Assembly: GCA_040219515.1 (NCBI GenBank)
Contig: JAVJSI010000015.1
Location: forward strand, 1 to 64,000
Length of the DNA stretch: 64,000 bases
Origin: Acidimicrobiales bacterium
GTDB taxonomy: Bacteria > Actinomycetota > Acidimicrobiia > Acidimicrobiales > Aldehydirespiratoraceae
Reading direction: 5' to 3'
In this document: positions 35,434 through 46,233 of the stretch, piece after piece
Layout: each line of letters begins with the position of its first letter
How positions within the stretch are numbered: the first letter of the stretch is position 1
Notes under the pieces: model-generated
What the model was told of the DNA's origin: nothing
Seen by the model: only the letters and a program-made list of their open reading frames with translations
The model's database searches: none
Made by a program: the position numbers and the translations under genes

Positions 35434-37118
35434 GGCCCCTGCACCTGCGGTTCGCTCGCGGCTATCAGATCGGTCTCGTGATCGGTGTCCTCATCGGCGC
35501 GGGTGTCTGGTTCTCGACACAGTCCGGACTCGACGCGGTGCAGGCGTCCAACGAGGACGCTCGTATCGCCGCCGCCGTGGCCCTCGATGCACAGTCCGTG
35601 GGCGCGACACTCGGCCAGATCGAGGACGCGCCGGAGTCGCTGGTCCTGCGGGCCGATCTGGCCCGTCACGCGACGACGCTCCGCGAGAGCTGGACGAAGC
35701 TGGCACCGTTCGCCGATCAGCCCGACGACGTTCGAGGGCTCCTCTCGGGGAGCGAGGGCCTGGCGGCACAGGTGACCCCTTTCCTCGACGATGTCGACCT
35801 TCTCGCTGGCTCCGGTGCAGCGGGCGCTGACGCTCTCGACGAGGAACCACGCGTTGCCGCGAGCCGGCTGGAGGGGATCGCGTTCGAGATCGCGGATCGG
35901 GTGGAACCTGCGATCCGCGCCGAGGAAGCGCTCGCCGATCGTGCCATCGCGGACGCTCGAACAGCGAGCCACCTGCTCTTCGTCGCCGCCGTCGGGTTCC
36001 TCCTGTTGCTCGTCGGCCTGTTGTTGCGGCCACTGAGGAAGCGATTGGAGCTGGAGTCGGCGGCGTTGACGGACGCCAACCTCGTCCACCAGGCCGAGGC
36101 GCGGCGCCAGGAACTGGCGACGCATCTGAGTGACGGCCTGGAGGCTGCCGAGACCGAGGGCGAGACGAACCTGGTGGTCGGTCGCGCCTTCGCCAAGCTG
36201 ATCCCCGACCACGAGGTCGAGATGCTGATCAGCCCCACTGGACGCGGCGCACTCACCTCGGCGGTCGTACATCCGGTACACGGCGGTCCGGGGTGCACGG
36301 TCGACTCCACGCGGTCCTGTCCTGCGGTACGGCGTGGCCGGACCATGACGTACGACGACTCGGCGGCGATCAACGCGTGCCCCCACCTGACCGGCCGCGA
36401 GGGCGGCGCCCGGGCCGCGACCTGCGTCCCGATCAGCTTCATGGGCGAGTCGATGGGAGTGCTCCACGCGACCCACGATGTCGGCGAGTCGCTGGGGCAG
36501 GAAGAGATCGATCTCCTCGGCATGGTCGCGAGCCAGGTGTCGATCCGCCTCGGGACCCTTCGGTCGTTCGCGCAGGTGGAGATGCAGGCGTCGATCGATC
36601 CGTTGACGGGGCTGCCGAATCGTCGGGCCACCGAGGACCGGCTGCGTCGGCTGCTCTCGACCGGCGGGACGGGGTCGATCGCGATGGCCGACTTCGACCA
36701 TTTCGAGCTTCTCAACGATCGGCACGGTCACGACGCCGGCGATCGCGCCCTGCGCATGTTCGCCGAAGCGGTCCGCGAGGCCCTGCGAGGTGAGGACTGG
36801 ATCGGACGTTGGGGTGGCGAGGAGTTCCTGTTCGTTCTGCCGGGCATGAACGCCTCGGAAGCAGTTGTTGCGCTCGATCGGGTCCGCGGCCGGCTGGCCG
36901 ATGCCTGTGACCGGGCGGAGACGCCGGCGGTCACCGTGTCCATGGGTGTGGTCGACACGTCCGCTGCCTCCGGCGCCGATGAGCTCGTGCGGCTCGCCGA
37001 CGACGCGTTGCTGGCCGCGAAGACCCAGGGCCGGGATCGGGTCGTCCAGGGACCGGTACTCGGCTCTTTCGCCGCCGATGCCGCAGCCGACGATCCTCAC
37101 GGAATCGCGGCGTCGTGA
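35430..37118 (+). CDS. Membrane diguanylate cyclase, paralogue of the preceding gene
   Basis: A 562-residue protein with the same layout: helix near 10-28, extracytoplasmic helical part, helix near 180-200, GAF-like domain with GCTVDSTRSCPAVRRGR and NACPHLTG, and GGDEF with DPLTGLPNRRATEDRL, the active GGEEF and the RGED inhibition site. Shared Cys patterns with its neighbour suggest tandem duplication and a common cofactor or redox input, which is inference. The ATG overlaps the previous stop (ATGA). Confidence 0.92.
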   Translation: MRPLHLRFARGYQIGLVIGVLIGAGVWFSTQSGLDAVQASNEDARIAAAVALDAQSVGATLGQIEDAPESLVLRADLARHATTLRESWTKLAPFADQPDDVRGLLSGSEGLAAQVTPFLDDVDLLAGSGAAGADALDEEPRVAASRLEGIAFEIADRVEPAIRAEEALADRAIADARTASHLLFVAAVGFLLLLVGLLLRPLRKRLELESAALTDANLVHQAEARRQELATHLSDGLEAAETEGETNLVVGRAFAKLIPDHEVEMLISPTGRGALTSAVVHPVHGGPGCTVDSTRSCPAVRRGRTMTYDDSAAINACPHLTGREGGARAATCVPISFMGESMGVLHATHDVGESLGQEEIDLLGMVASQVSIRLGTLRSFAQVEMQASIDPLTGLPNRRATEDRLRRLLSTGGTGSIAMADFDHFELLNDRHGHDAGDRALRMFAEAVREALRGEDWIGRWGGEEFLFVLPGMNASEAVVALDRVRGRLADACDRAETPAVTVSMGVVDTSAASGADELVRLADDALLAAKTQGRDRVVQGPVLGSFAADAAADDPHGIAAS

Positions 37119-37147
37119 CGATGTCGAAAATTCTCCCGCGCCCGTAG

Positions 37148-37176
37148 TTGTCCGCGCCGTGCGCTGGTCGTATCGT
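37148..37176 (+). promoter_or_regulatory. Candidate promoter of groESL
   Basis: TTGTCC (37148-37153), 17-nt spacer, TATCGT (37171-37176). The -10 shares its last base with the CIRCE element, so bound repressor would block RNA polymerase. Confidence 0.6.
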
Positions 37177-37202
37177 TAGCACTCGGCACATCAGAGTGCT
37201 AA
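37176..37202 (+). promoter_or_regulatory. CIRCE operator (HrcA binding site)
   Basis: A perfect CIRCE: TTAGCACTC, nine bases, GAGTGCTAA. HrcA binds this sequence to repress chaperonin genes until heat shock. It lies 53 nt before the groES start. hrcA itself is not in the window. Confidence 0.95.
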
Positions 37203-37255
37203 CGACCCCGCTCGCCATGCCGGCGAGCGTGAAGAAACCGATCTCGGAGGATCGA

Positions 37256-39204
<1,949 letters not shown>

Positions 39205-39207
39205 CCC

Positions 39208-39254
39208 TTCTGTGAGCTCGAACGGCGCACACGTGCCCATCCAAGCTCACAGAA
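39208..39254 (+). promoter_or_regulatory. Inverted repeat after groEL
   Basis: TTCTGTGAGCT and AGCTCACAGAA (11-bp arms, 39208-39218 and 39244-39254) start 3 nt after the groEL stop, with a 25-nt loop. It may stabilise the 3' end of the groESL mRNA; the real terminator follows. Confidence 0.45.
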
Positions 39255-39269
39255 CCGAAATGTAGGGGT

Positions 39270-39302
39270 GGCCCGGGCGATTGCCCGGGCCGCTCCGGTT
39301 TT
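39270..39302 (+). terminator. Rho-independent terminator of groESL
   Basis: A 9-bp stem GGCCCGGGC/GCCCGGGCC with GATT loop (39270-39291), followed closely by GGTTTT (39297-39302). Confidence 0.75.
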
Positions 39303-39321
39303 GTCACTAGGTTCGGCGCTG

Positions 39322-39765
39322 ATGGCATCTCACGGGGGACGGCGGCTGATCCGGGTACCGATCGGGCTGCCGGCGACCCTGGGCGTCCTCGCCGTGCTCT
39401 GCCTGTTGGCCCCGTGGGTTCGCAGCGGGAGCGTCGATCGATCCACCATCGACCTGCTGTCGTCGGCGAGCGCGCTCGAGCTGTGGGACGGACGCGACGA
39501 GGCGATCGCGCTGGGGGCGTGGTTTCTCCTGCCGGTCCTCGCCGCAGCGGCCGCGCTCGCGGCTGCGTGGGGGCACCGAAGGTTCAGTGCGTGGTGTGTC
39601 GTGCCGATAGGACCTCTGATGGCAATGGCATGGCTGGCAGTCGTGTGGTCGCCGTTCGACGCCCGCTGGGGCGCCTGGCTCGGCACGATGACGGGCACGG
39701 CGGCGACGACGCTGGCCGGATCACTTCTCTTCACCCGATCGACACAGGCGGCACCCACCTCATGA
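39322..39765 (+). CDS. Small membrane protein of unknown function
   Basis: A 147-residue protein, not recognised. Four hydrophobic segments are visible: IGLPATLGVLAVLCLLAPWV, GAWFLLPVLAAAAALAAAW, VVPIGPLMAMAWLAVVW and a weaker one near the end (GTMTGTAATTLAGSLLF). The ATG at 39322 avoids reading through the terminator. It overlaps the next gene by four bases (ATGA), so the two probably act together. Confidence 0.65.
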   Translation: MASHGGRRLIRVPIGLPATLGVLAVLCLLAPWVRSGSVDRSTIDLLSSASALELWDGRDEAIALGAWFLLPVLAAAAALAAAWGHRRFSAWCVVPIGPLMAMAWLAVVWSPFDARWGAWLGTMTGTAATTLAGSLLFTRSTQAAPTS

Positions 39766-41744
39766 GCGACGAGACCGGACCGAATCCGAGTCGACCGGCC
39801 GCCAACCCGGGCGACGTGCCGTCGGAGTGGTCGCCTCCCGGGGACTCGGTTCCCTCGTTCGCGCATCTTCCGCCACCGCCGGCGCGCCCACTTTCGTCGC
39901 TACCGCCACCGCCGCCCGTGACGATCACCGCCGGACCGGCCGAGGCCGAACCCGCGCCCCGTCGTGGATGGATCGGTCGGGGCGCGGCCCTGGCGGCCGC
40001 CGTCATGCTCGTCGGCGGCGGCGGTTACCTCGCCGTCAACGCCGGCGCGGCCAATGGTGGCGCAGAGACACCGGAAGGTGCCCTGGACGGGGCGCTCGCC
40101 GCGCTGTCGACCGAAGATTTCGTCGGCGCCGCCGAGTTCGTCGAACCGGCCGAGCGCGACACGATGGTCGACGCCGGATTCGACGTGATCGACGAACTGA
40201 TCCGGCTCGAGGTGTTCGACGAGTCCCTCGATCTCGGCTCGGTCGAGGGCATCGATCTCGAGTTCACCGACGTGGAGATCGACGCGATCGAGGTGCAACC
40301 CGGTCTCGCGCACCTCTTCATCACCGGCGGCACCGCGACCACGAGTCTCGACGGCAGCGCCGTTCCCCTCGGGGCGTTGATCACCGACCGAGTCGACGCC
40401 GACACGCTGGCGGTGACCGAGCAGTCCACCGAGCAACTGACACGCGCCGAACAACCGATCGTGGCCGTCGAGCGCAATGGCCGCTGGTACCTCAGCCTTT
40501 GGTACTCCGTTGCCGAGAACGCCCGTCTCGAGATGGGCGCGCCGCTACCGAATCCCGCGGATCGCCTGGCGGAGATCGGTGCCGCCACCCCCGAGGGAGC
40601 GGTCGAGAACTTCGTTCGAGCGACGGAGAGGCTCGACCTCGCCACGATGGTCGGCATGCTGGATCCGCAGGAGATGGCGGTGCTCTACGACTACGGATCG
40701 TTGTTCGTCGGCGATGCCCAGGACGCGGCCGACGGCTTCCTCGACTTCGCCGCCGACGAGGGCTGGTCGTGGGAGATCACCGAGCTCGACCTGCGAGCCG
40801 ACACCGACGGCGACCTGGCCACGGTGGTCATCGAACGTCTCGATGTCGTCGCCGGCGGTCCTGGCGCCTCGTTCGAGATCTCGTACACCGGCGACCGGGT
40901 CATCATGTCGTTCGAGGTCGAAGGGGCCGCCGTGGACGTCGTCGCCGAGGGCGATTGTGTGACGGTCTCCGTCGACGAAGGTCGTGGAGTGGAGACCGAC
41001 GAGACGTGCGCCGGCGACCTCCTCTCGGCGATGGGACTCGGCTCGATCACCTCGCCCGGACTCACGGGGGCGGGCGGTTCCGGGGCGGGGATCATCGTGC
41101 GCGAGGTCGACGGCCGCTGGTACCTCTCGCCGATTCGCACCGGATCGGCGCTGGTGGTGCAGAGCCTGCAGGCGCTCGACGCCGAGGCGCTGGCCGAGAC
41201 CGTGGACTCCCTGACCGAGCTCTTCCGTGACCCCTTCGGCGGTGCCTTCTTCGACGACGAGTTCCTCGACGACGAGTTCCTCTTCGAGATCGACGAATAC
41301 CCCGTTGACCCTCCCGATGAACTCGACGTCTATCCGGAGTTCTCCGATGAGAACGTCGGCCTGCTCGCCGACGGCCCGGACTTCGTGTTCGTCTACGACC
41401 TGGTCGCCGGCGCCCGCGATGAGTTCTGGTCGGTGCAGTTCCCGGACGCAGTACCGCAGGACTTCGACGCCGGCGTCGTCGGGCAGGCGGTGCTCGCCGG
41501 GAACCACCATGTGGAGATCGGTGTGCTGCAGGGTCTCGTCTTCGAGACCGACGAGGAGCTGGCCGCGTGGGTCGGCGGGACCACCGTGGTCACCGACGAC
41601 GGGTTCACCTATGTCGACCATGTCAGTGAATGGGGTATCGAGACGGCCATCGCCCGTACTGACGATGGCATCGCTTTCGTGGCGACGTACAGCGAGTTCC
41701 ATGAGCTGTCGGTCGATGCACTACGCAACCAGGTCGGCGGCTGA
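39762..41744 (+). CDS. Large membrane-anchored protein of unknown function
   Basis: A 660-residue protein, not recognised. Residues 1-68 are cytosolic and Pro-rich (PPPPARPLSSLPPPPP), one helix spans about 73-94, and the rest is extracytoplasmic and very acidic. Two segments open alike (TPEGALDGALAAL near 103 and TPEGAVENFVRAT near 270), as do two RWYLS segments, so it may be built from repeated NTF2-like or DUF4878-like units. A DDEFLDDEFLFEIDEYP stretch marks an acidic linker. The ATG overlaps the preceding gene. Confidence 0.75.
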   Translation: MSDETGPNPSRPAANPGDVPSEWSPPGDSVPSFAHLPPPPARPLSSLPPPPPVTITAGPAEAEPAPRRGWIGRGAALAAAVMLVGGGGYLAVNAGAANGGAETPEGALDGALAALSTEDFVGAAEFVEPAERDTMVDAGFDVIDELIRLEVFDESLDLGSVEGIDLEFTDVEIDAIEVQPGLAHLFITGGTATTSLDGSAVPLGALITDRVDADTLAVTEQSTEQLTRAEQPIVAVERNGRWYLSLWYSVAENARLEMGAPLPNPADRLAEIGAATPEGAVENFVRATERLDLATMVGMLDPQEMAVLYDYGSLFVGDAQDAADGFLDFAADEGWSWEITELDLRADTDGDLATVVIERLDVVAGGPGASFEISYTGDRVIMSFEVEGAAVDVVAEGDCVTVSVDEGRGVETDETCAGDLLSAMGLGSITSPGLTGAGGSGAGIIVREVDGRWYLSPIRTGSALVVQSLQALDAEALAETVDSLTELFRDPFGGAFFDDEFLDDEFLFEIDEYPVDPPDELDVYPEFSDENVGLLADGPDFVFVYDLVAGARDEFWSVQFPDAVPQDFDAGVVGQAVLAGNHHVEIGVLQGLVFETDEELAAWVGGTTVVTDDGFTYVDHVSEWGIETAIARTDDGIAFVATYSEFHELSVDALRNQVGG

Positions 41745-41762
41745 ATCAGTACCCTCATCTCC

Positions 41763-41912
41763 ATGGATCGACCACCACCCGACCCCGCGAAGCTGCTGTC
41801 CCAGTGGGAGGAGTGGGAGCGCGGTGAGACCCCGCCCGGCCGGGTCATGAGCAACCTCAAGACCGGTGGACTCCCCGACCTCTTGAAGGCGCTGGCCGAG
41901 GCGCAGTCCTGA
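41763..41912 (+). CDS. Small conserved-looking acidic protein
   Basis: A 49-residue reading: MDRPPPDPAKLLSQWEEW, then GETPPGRVMSNLKTGGLPDLLKALAEAQS. The amphipathic helix and Gly-Leu-Pro motif look protein-like, and codon use matches neighbours. TACCCT at 41750-41755 lies seven bases before the ATG and may be a -10 box for a leaderless mRNA. Its stop overlaps a possible CTG start of the NUDIX gene. Function unknown. Confidence 0.6.
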   Translation: MDRPPPDPAKLLSQWEEWERGETPPGRVMSNLKTGGLPDLLKALAEAQS

Positions 41913-42085
41913 GCGACCCGACCGCGCCGGTCGGGGAGTGGCCGGAGGCCACGGAACCGCTCGCGCCGGTTCCGCCCGGTCGCGGCGGGCCACAGCGCAT
42001 CCCGCGCCCGGAGGGTGCCGCCCTCGGCGGCCCGCCACCGTGGCACGAGGCGCCGCCCGAGGCGCTGTCGCCCGATCTCGACCGT

Positions 42086-42676
42086 GTGGTGTCGGCCCTG
42101 CAACGCCGGTCGGCGCCCCGGACCCTCGGTGCCGTCCCCGACGATGCCCACGACAGCGCGGTGATGTGTCTGCTCTACGAGGAGGACGGTGAACCCCACG
42201 TCGTGCTCACGCGGCGCTCGCCGAAGATGCGCCTCCACGCCCACGAGGTGGCCTTTCCCGGCGGCCGCCGCGACCCCGAGGACCCCGACCTGTGGGCAAC
42301 AGCCGTGCGCGAGGCCGAGGAGGAGGTGGCGCTCGATGCGTCGACGATCCAACGCGTGGGCTCCCTCGACAGCTTCGTCACCGTGGGCTCGCGCACCCTC
42401 GTGACGCCCTTCGTGGCCGTCACCGAGCGTCGCCCTCTACTCGTTCCGTCGCCGGCCGAGGTCGAATCCGTGCGCCACGTGGCCCTGGCGGAGCTGCTGC
42501 AGGCCGAGGTGTGGCGAGAGGAGATCTGGCCGCTGCGTCACTTCGGGGCACCGCGGGCGATCACGTTCTTCGAACTCGAGGGCGACACCGTCTGGGGCGC
42601 CACAGGCGCCATGCTGCGCCAGCTGCTGGCCATCGCCACCGGCACCGACGACACGATCCGCGGTGGGCCGGGCTGA
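42086..42676 (+). CDS. NUDIX hydrolase, CoA pyrophosphatase type
   Basis: A 196-residue (from this start) NUDIX enzyme, probably splitting CoA or similar dinucleotides. The box is FPGGRRDPEDPDL followed by TAVREAEEEVAL, the arrangement of CoA pyrophosphatases. The GTG at 42086 is the first ordinary start. The same frame is open back to 41828 and, from a CTG at 41909 (overlapping the previous TGA, with GAGG 7 nt before), reads SDPTAPVGEWPEATEPLAP and a Pro/Gly-rich stretch with the codon use of a real gene. The true protein may therefore be 255 residues with a non-AUG start. Confidence 0.85.
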   Translation: MVSALQRRSAPRTLGAVPDDAHDSAVMCLLYEEDGEPHVVLTRRSPKMRLHAHEVAFPGGRRDPEDPDLWATAVREAEEEVALDASTIQRVGSLDSFVTVGSRTLVTPFVAVTERRPLLVPSPAEVESVRHVALAELLQAEVWREEIWPLRHFGAPRAITFFELEGDTVWGATGAMLRQLLAIATGTDDTIRGGPG

Positions 42677-42703
42677 GGCCACGGAGCGTCGTAGACTCTC
42701 CGG

Positions 42704-43084
42704 GTGCCCGAAATTCGCTTCACCGCCGACACCCATCCCGAGCTCGTGCGCCAGGTCACGGTCTGGCTCGAGTCGACCGAGGGTGAACGCTCGGCGGTCG
42801 ATGTCGTCGAGGGGAGTGCCGCGCTCACCAAGGATGCGCTGCGCCTGATCGCTGCCGCTGCGCCGGCCCCGTTGGCCGACAGCGAACTGGTGCGAGGCCT
42901 GACCGAGCTGGGTCATCGGGCCACCGACGCGAGCCGCGACGCCACGCTCGCCGGGCTCGACGGACTCGCCGCAGTCACCGACGGAACCCTGGTGCGCCGG
43001 GTCTCCGAGGGCGGGGCGAAAGCGGCGTACGAGATGAACACGAAGGTCGCCAAACAGCTCCTGAAGTCGATTCTCCGCGGCTAG
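42704..43084 (+). CDS. Conserved hypothetical protein
   Basis: A 126-residue soluble protein, not recognised. It starts with a GTG (MPEIRFTADTHPELVRQVTVWLES) and is mostly helical with an Ala-rich centre and a basic end (MNTKVAKQLLKSILRG). TAGACT at 42692-42697 lies exactly six bases before the start and there is no ribosome-binding site, so the mRNA may be leaderless. Confidence 0.65.
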   Translation: MPEIRFTADTHPELVRQVTVWLESTEGERSAVDVVEGSAALTKDALRLIAAAAPAPLADSELVRGLTELGHRATDASRDATLAGLDGLAAVTDGTLVRRVSEGGAKAAYEMNTKVAKQLLKSILRG

Positions 43085-43146
43085 GCTCCTCTCTTTCCAC
43101 TCGGGCCCCACCAGGTCGGTGCGGCCCGACGAAGGGTTCGGAACGC

Positions 43147-44016
43147 GTGGCCGAGATCGAGATCGGGCGAGGCAAGGACGGGCGTCGGGGCATCAGTCTC
43201 GACGAGGTTTCGATCGTGCCCACCCGGCGCACCCGTGCGGTCGGCGACGTCGAGTTGTCCTGGAAGATCGACGCCTACAAGTTCGCGTTGCCGTTCCTCG
43301 CCGCGGGCATCGAGCGGCCGATCGAGGCCGATGACGCCATCGCCATCGGCCGACTCGGCGGCCTTGCGCTGGTCGACCTCGAGGCGCTCTGGGCCGCTCG
43401 TCCCGATGCCGGCGCCCTGCGTGACCACATCGCGCAGATCAAGGCGGCCGACGTGCGCGTGGCCGCCGCGGTCGGTGTCCCCCACGCGGAAGAACTCGCC
43501 CCCCACGCCATCTCCGCCGAGGCCGACATCCTGGTGATCCACGATGGCGTCATCTCCGCCGAGGTCGTCACCGCCGACGGCGCCGGTCTCAATCTCAAGA
43601 CGTTCATCCGCACGCTCGACATCCCGGTCATCGTCGGTGGCTGCGCCAGCTACTCGGCGGCCCTGCATCTGATGCGGACCGGCGCGGCCGGCGTGATCGT
43701 GGGTGTCGACCGCAGCGAGCTCGGCATCGGCGTGCCGCTGGCCACTGCGATCGGCGACGTGCGTTCCGCCCGTGTCCGCCATCTCGACGAAACCGGCGTC
43801 TACTGCCACCTCATCGCCCGCGGCGACATCCGCTCCGGCGCTGACGCAGCCAGGGCGGTTGCCTGTGGTGCCGACGCCGTCCTCGTCGACTCGTCGGTCC
43901 TGATCGGTGCCGACCCGCAGGGCGGCGACATGGTCGAACATCTCCGCGAGTCGATGGCGCTGTGTGGCTACACCGATCTGAAGGCGTTCCAGAAGGCAGA
44001 GGTGGTCGTCCGATGA
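43147..44016 (+). CDS. Compact GuaB3-type IMP dehydrogenase-related protein
   Basis: A 289-residue TIM-barrel protein of the GuaB3 family; actinobacterial members are usually near 375. Matching parts are [102 protein letters not shown] and the end [15 protein letters not shown]. The active-site loop is shortened to VDRSEL and has no catalytic Cys, and the flap region near the C-terminus is largely missing. Its role in purine metabolism is therefore uncertain. It overlaps guaA by four bases. Confidence 0.8.
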   Translation: MAEIEIGRGKDGRRGISLDEVSIVPTRRTRAVGDVELSWKIDAYKFALPFLAAGIERPIEADDAIAIGRLGGLALVDLEALWAARPDAGALRDHIAQIKAADVRVAAAVGVPHAEELAPHAISAEADILVIHDGVISAEVVTADGAGLNLKTFIRTLDIPVIVGGCASYSAALHLMRTGAAGVIVGVDRSELGIGVPLATAIGDVRSARVRHLDETGVYCHLIARGDIRSGADAARAVACGADAVLVDSSVLIGADPQGGDMVEHLRESMALCGYTDLKAFQKAEVVVR

Positions 44017-45581
44017 ACGATGTGCCGGCGAACCGGGTAGCGCCCGTGGGTGACGAGAAGGTGCTGGTCGTCGACTTCGGGGCGCAGTACGCCCAGCTGA
44101 TCGCGCGGCGTGTGCGCGAGGCCAACGTCTACAGCGAGATCGTGGCGCCCACCATCACCGCGGCCGAGGTGGCCGAGAAGGAGCCGATCGGCATCATCTT
44201 CAGCGGAGGGCCCGACTCGGTCCACGCCGAGGGCGCGATCGCCATCGATCCCGAGGTCTACGGACTCGGCGTGCCGATCCTGGGCATCTGCTACGGCGCC
44301 CAGTTGATCGCCCAGCAGAACGGCGGTCTCGTCGACCGCACCGACCGCGGTGAGTATGGCCGCACCACGCTCACGCTCGACGGCGACGGCGGCATTCTGC
44401 TCGGCGGCACCCCGGCCACGCAGCCGGTGTGGATGAGTCACTTCGATGCGATCGTCAAACCGCCGACGGGCGTCACCGCCACGGCGTCCACGCCCGACGC
44501 GGCCGTCGCCGCGTTCGAAGACGCCGATCGCAAGCTCTACGGCGTGCAGTTCCACCCCGAGGTGATGCACACCGCCCACGGCCAACACGTCATCGAGCAG
44601 TTTCTTCGTCACGGGTGCGCGACCAAGGGCACCTGGACCATGGCGTCCATCATCGACACCGCCGTCGAGCAGATCCGCGAACAGGTCGGCGATCGGCGGG
44701 CGATGTGTGCGTTGAGCGGTGGCGTCGATTCCGCGGTCGCCGCCGCGGTGGTCCACAAGGCCATCGGTGATCAGCTCACCTGTGTCTTCGTCGACACCGG
44801 CCTGATGCGGCTCAACGAGGGCGCCCAGGTCGTCGAGACATTCGAGCGCAACTACGGGCTCGAGCTGATCCACGTCGACGCCGCCGATCGTTTCTTCGCC
44901 GCGCTGGCCGGCATCACCGAGCCCGAGGCGAAGCGCAAGGCGATCGGGGAGCTGTTCATCCGGGTGTTCGAGAACGCGAAGGCCCAGGTGAAGGGGGCCG
45001 ACTTCCTCGTCCAGGGCACCTTGTACCCCGACGTCATCGAATCGGGCAGCGAGCACGCCTCCACTATCAAGAGCCACCACAACGTCGGCGGCCTCCCCGA
45101 CGACATCGACTTCGAGCTGATCGAGCCGCTGCGCAGCCTGTTCAAGGACGAGGTCCGCCAGGTCGGGCGCGAGCTCGGTCTGCCCGACGAGATCGTCGAG
45201 CGCCAGCCCTTCCCCGGCCCCGGTCTCGGCGTGAGGATCATCGGTGAGGTCACGCCCGACAAGGTGGCCACGCTGCAACACGCCGACGCGATCGTGCGCG
45301 AAGAACTCAAGATCGCCGGCCTCGAACGCGAGATCTGGCAGTCGTTCGCAGTACTGCCCGACATCCGCAGTGTCGGTGTGATGGGCGACGAACGCACCTA
45401 CGGCTACCCGATCATCATCCGCGCCGTCACCAGCGAGGACGCAATGACCGCCGACTGGGCCCGTATTCCCTACGATGTGCTCGAGACCATGAGCAGTCGG
45501 GTGATCAACGAGGTGCCCGGCGTCAATCGTGTGGCCTACGACATCACGTCGAAGCCGCCCGGCACCATTGAATGGGAATAG
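44013..45581 (+). CDS. guaA: GMP synthase (glutamine-hydrolysing)
   Basis: A 522-residue GuaA converting XMP to GMP with ATP and glutamine. The class-I amidotransferase half has the nucleophile Cys in [11 protein letters not shown] and His/Glu in [10 protein letters not shown]. The ATP pyrophosphatase half has the P-loop [16 protein letters not shown], and the dimerisation domain has [16 protein letters not shown] and the ending [13 protein letters not shown]. The ATG overlaps the GuaB3 gene stop. A 13-nt unit containing its stop codon is repeated three times. Confidence 0.97.
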   Translation: MNDVPANRVAPVGDEKVLVVDFGAQYAQLIARRVREANVYSEIVAPTITAAEVAEKEPIGIIFSGGPDSVHAEGAIAIDPEVYGLGVPILGICYGAQLIAQQNGGLVDRTDRGEYGRTTLTLDGDGGILLGGTPATQPVWMSHFDAIVKPPTGVTATASTPDAAVAAFEDADRKLYGVQFHPEVMHTAHGQHVIEQFLRHGCATKGTWTMASIIDTAVEQIREQVGDRRAMCALSGGVDSAVAAAVVHKAIGDQLTCVFVDTGLMRLNEGAQVVETFERNYGLELIHVDAADRFFAALAGITEPEAKRKAIGELFIRVFENAKAQVKGADFLVQGTLYPDVIESGSEHASTIKSHHNVGGLPDDIDFELIEPLRSLFKDEVRQVGRELGLPDEIVERQPFPGPGLGVRIIGEVTPDKVATLQHADAIVREELKIAGLEREIWQSFAVLPDIRSVGVMGDERTYGYPIIIRAVTSEDAMTADWARIPYDVLETMSSRVINEVPGVNRVAYDITSKPPGTIEWE

Positions 45582-45607
45582 AGAGTGGGAATAGCGAGTG
45601 GGAGTAG
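45571..45607 (+). repeat. 13-nt tandem repeat at the guaA stop codon
   Basis: Three units with a 13-nt period: AATGGGAATAG (45571), AGTGGGAATAG (45584) and AGTGGGAGTAG (45597), separated by two bases. The first carries the guaA TAG. It looks like slippage duplication of the gene end. Confidence 0.75.
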
Positions 45608-45620
45608 TGGGGCCGGAGAC

Positions 45621-46199
45621 GTGAGAGAAGGGACGGCCCTCTCGCCGGTGGACGCGTACCAGCGGGCCGCTGCGGTCTTCGGCGAGACCATCGCGGCGCT
45701 GGCCGACCACGAGTGGGAGGCGCAGACCGGCGATGACTGGACGGTCGTCACGACCGTCGCGTGGGTCGTCGTCGGCGACTCCCACATCGCCACCGCGGTC
45801 GCCGGCGAACCCCTGCGGTCGGTGGGCGAGTTCGACGCGGCGGTCCTCGGCACTGCGCCAGTGGCCGCGTGGCGGGGCACCGCGGTCGCCGCCATCGCCG
45901 CGTTGCGCGAGCCCGGCGCGATCGACCGGGTGGTGGCGCATCCCGACGGATCGCTGGCCGTCGCCGATCTCGTCGGTCAACGGGTGAGCGAGAACCTGGT
46001 GCGGGCGTGGGACATCGGCAAGGCGCTCGGCGCCCCGGTCGAGATTCCCGCCGATCTCGCCGAATGGTGTCTCGACTTCTGGATGAGCCACGCCGACGCG
46101 GTGATCGGCGGCGGGGTGTTGCCCGAAACCCCTATCGAACCCCCCGTCGACGCCGACGCCGTCACCCGCCTGCTCGCCCTCACCGGCCGTACCGCCTGA
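45621..46199 (+). CDS. TIGR03086-like DinB/mycothiol-dependent family protein
   Basis: A 192-residue four-helix protein resembling the maleylpyruvate isomerase/TIGR03086 group of actinobacterial metal-binding proteins: YQRAAAVFGETIAAL, W at the helix 2 start, AVAGEPLRSVGEFDAAVL, VSENLVRAWDIGKALG (typical). The usual His in the second helix (VAHV) is replaced (VTTVAWVVVGDSHIA), so metal binding is doubtful. The GTG at 45621 fits the family; the frame is open to a GTG at 45585 inside the repeat. Confidence 0.6.
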   Translation: MREGTALSPVDAYQRAAAVFGETIAALADHEWEAQTGDDWTVVTTVAWVVVGDSHIATAVAGEPLRSVGEFDAAVLGTAPVAAWRGTAVAAIAALREPGAIDRVVAHPDGSLAVADLVGQRVSENLVRAWDIGKALGAPVEIPADLAEWCLDFWMSHADAVIGGGVLPETPIEPPVDADAVTRLLALTGRTA

Positions 46200-46233
46200 C
46201 ATCCACGAACCGGGTTCGGGCGCGAGAGGGCCG

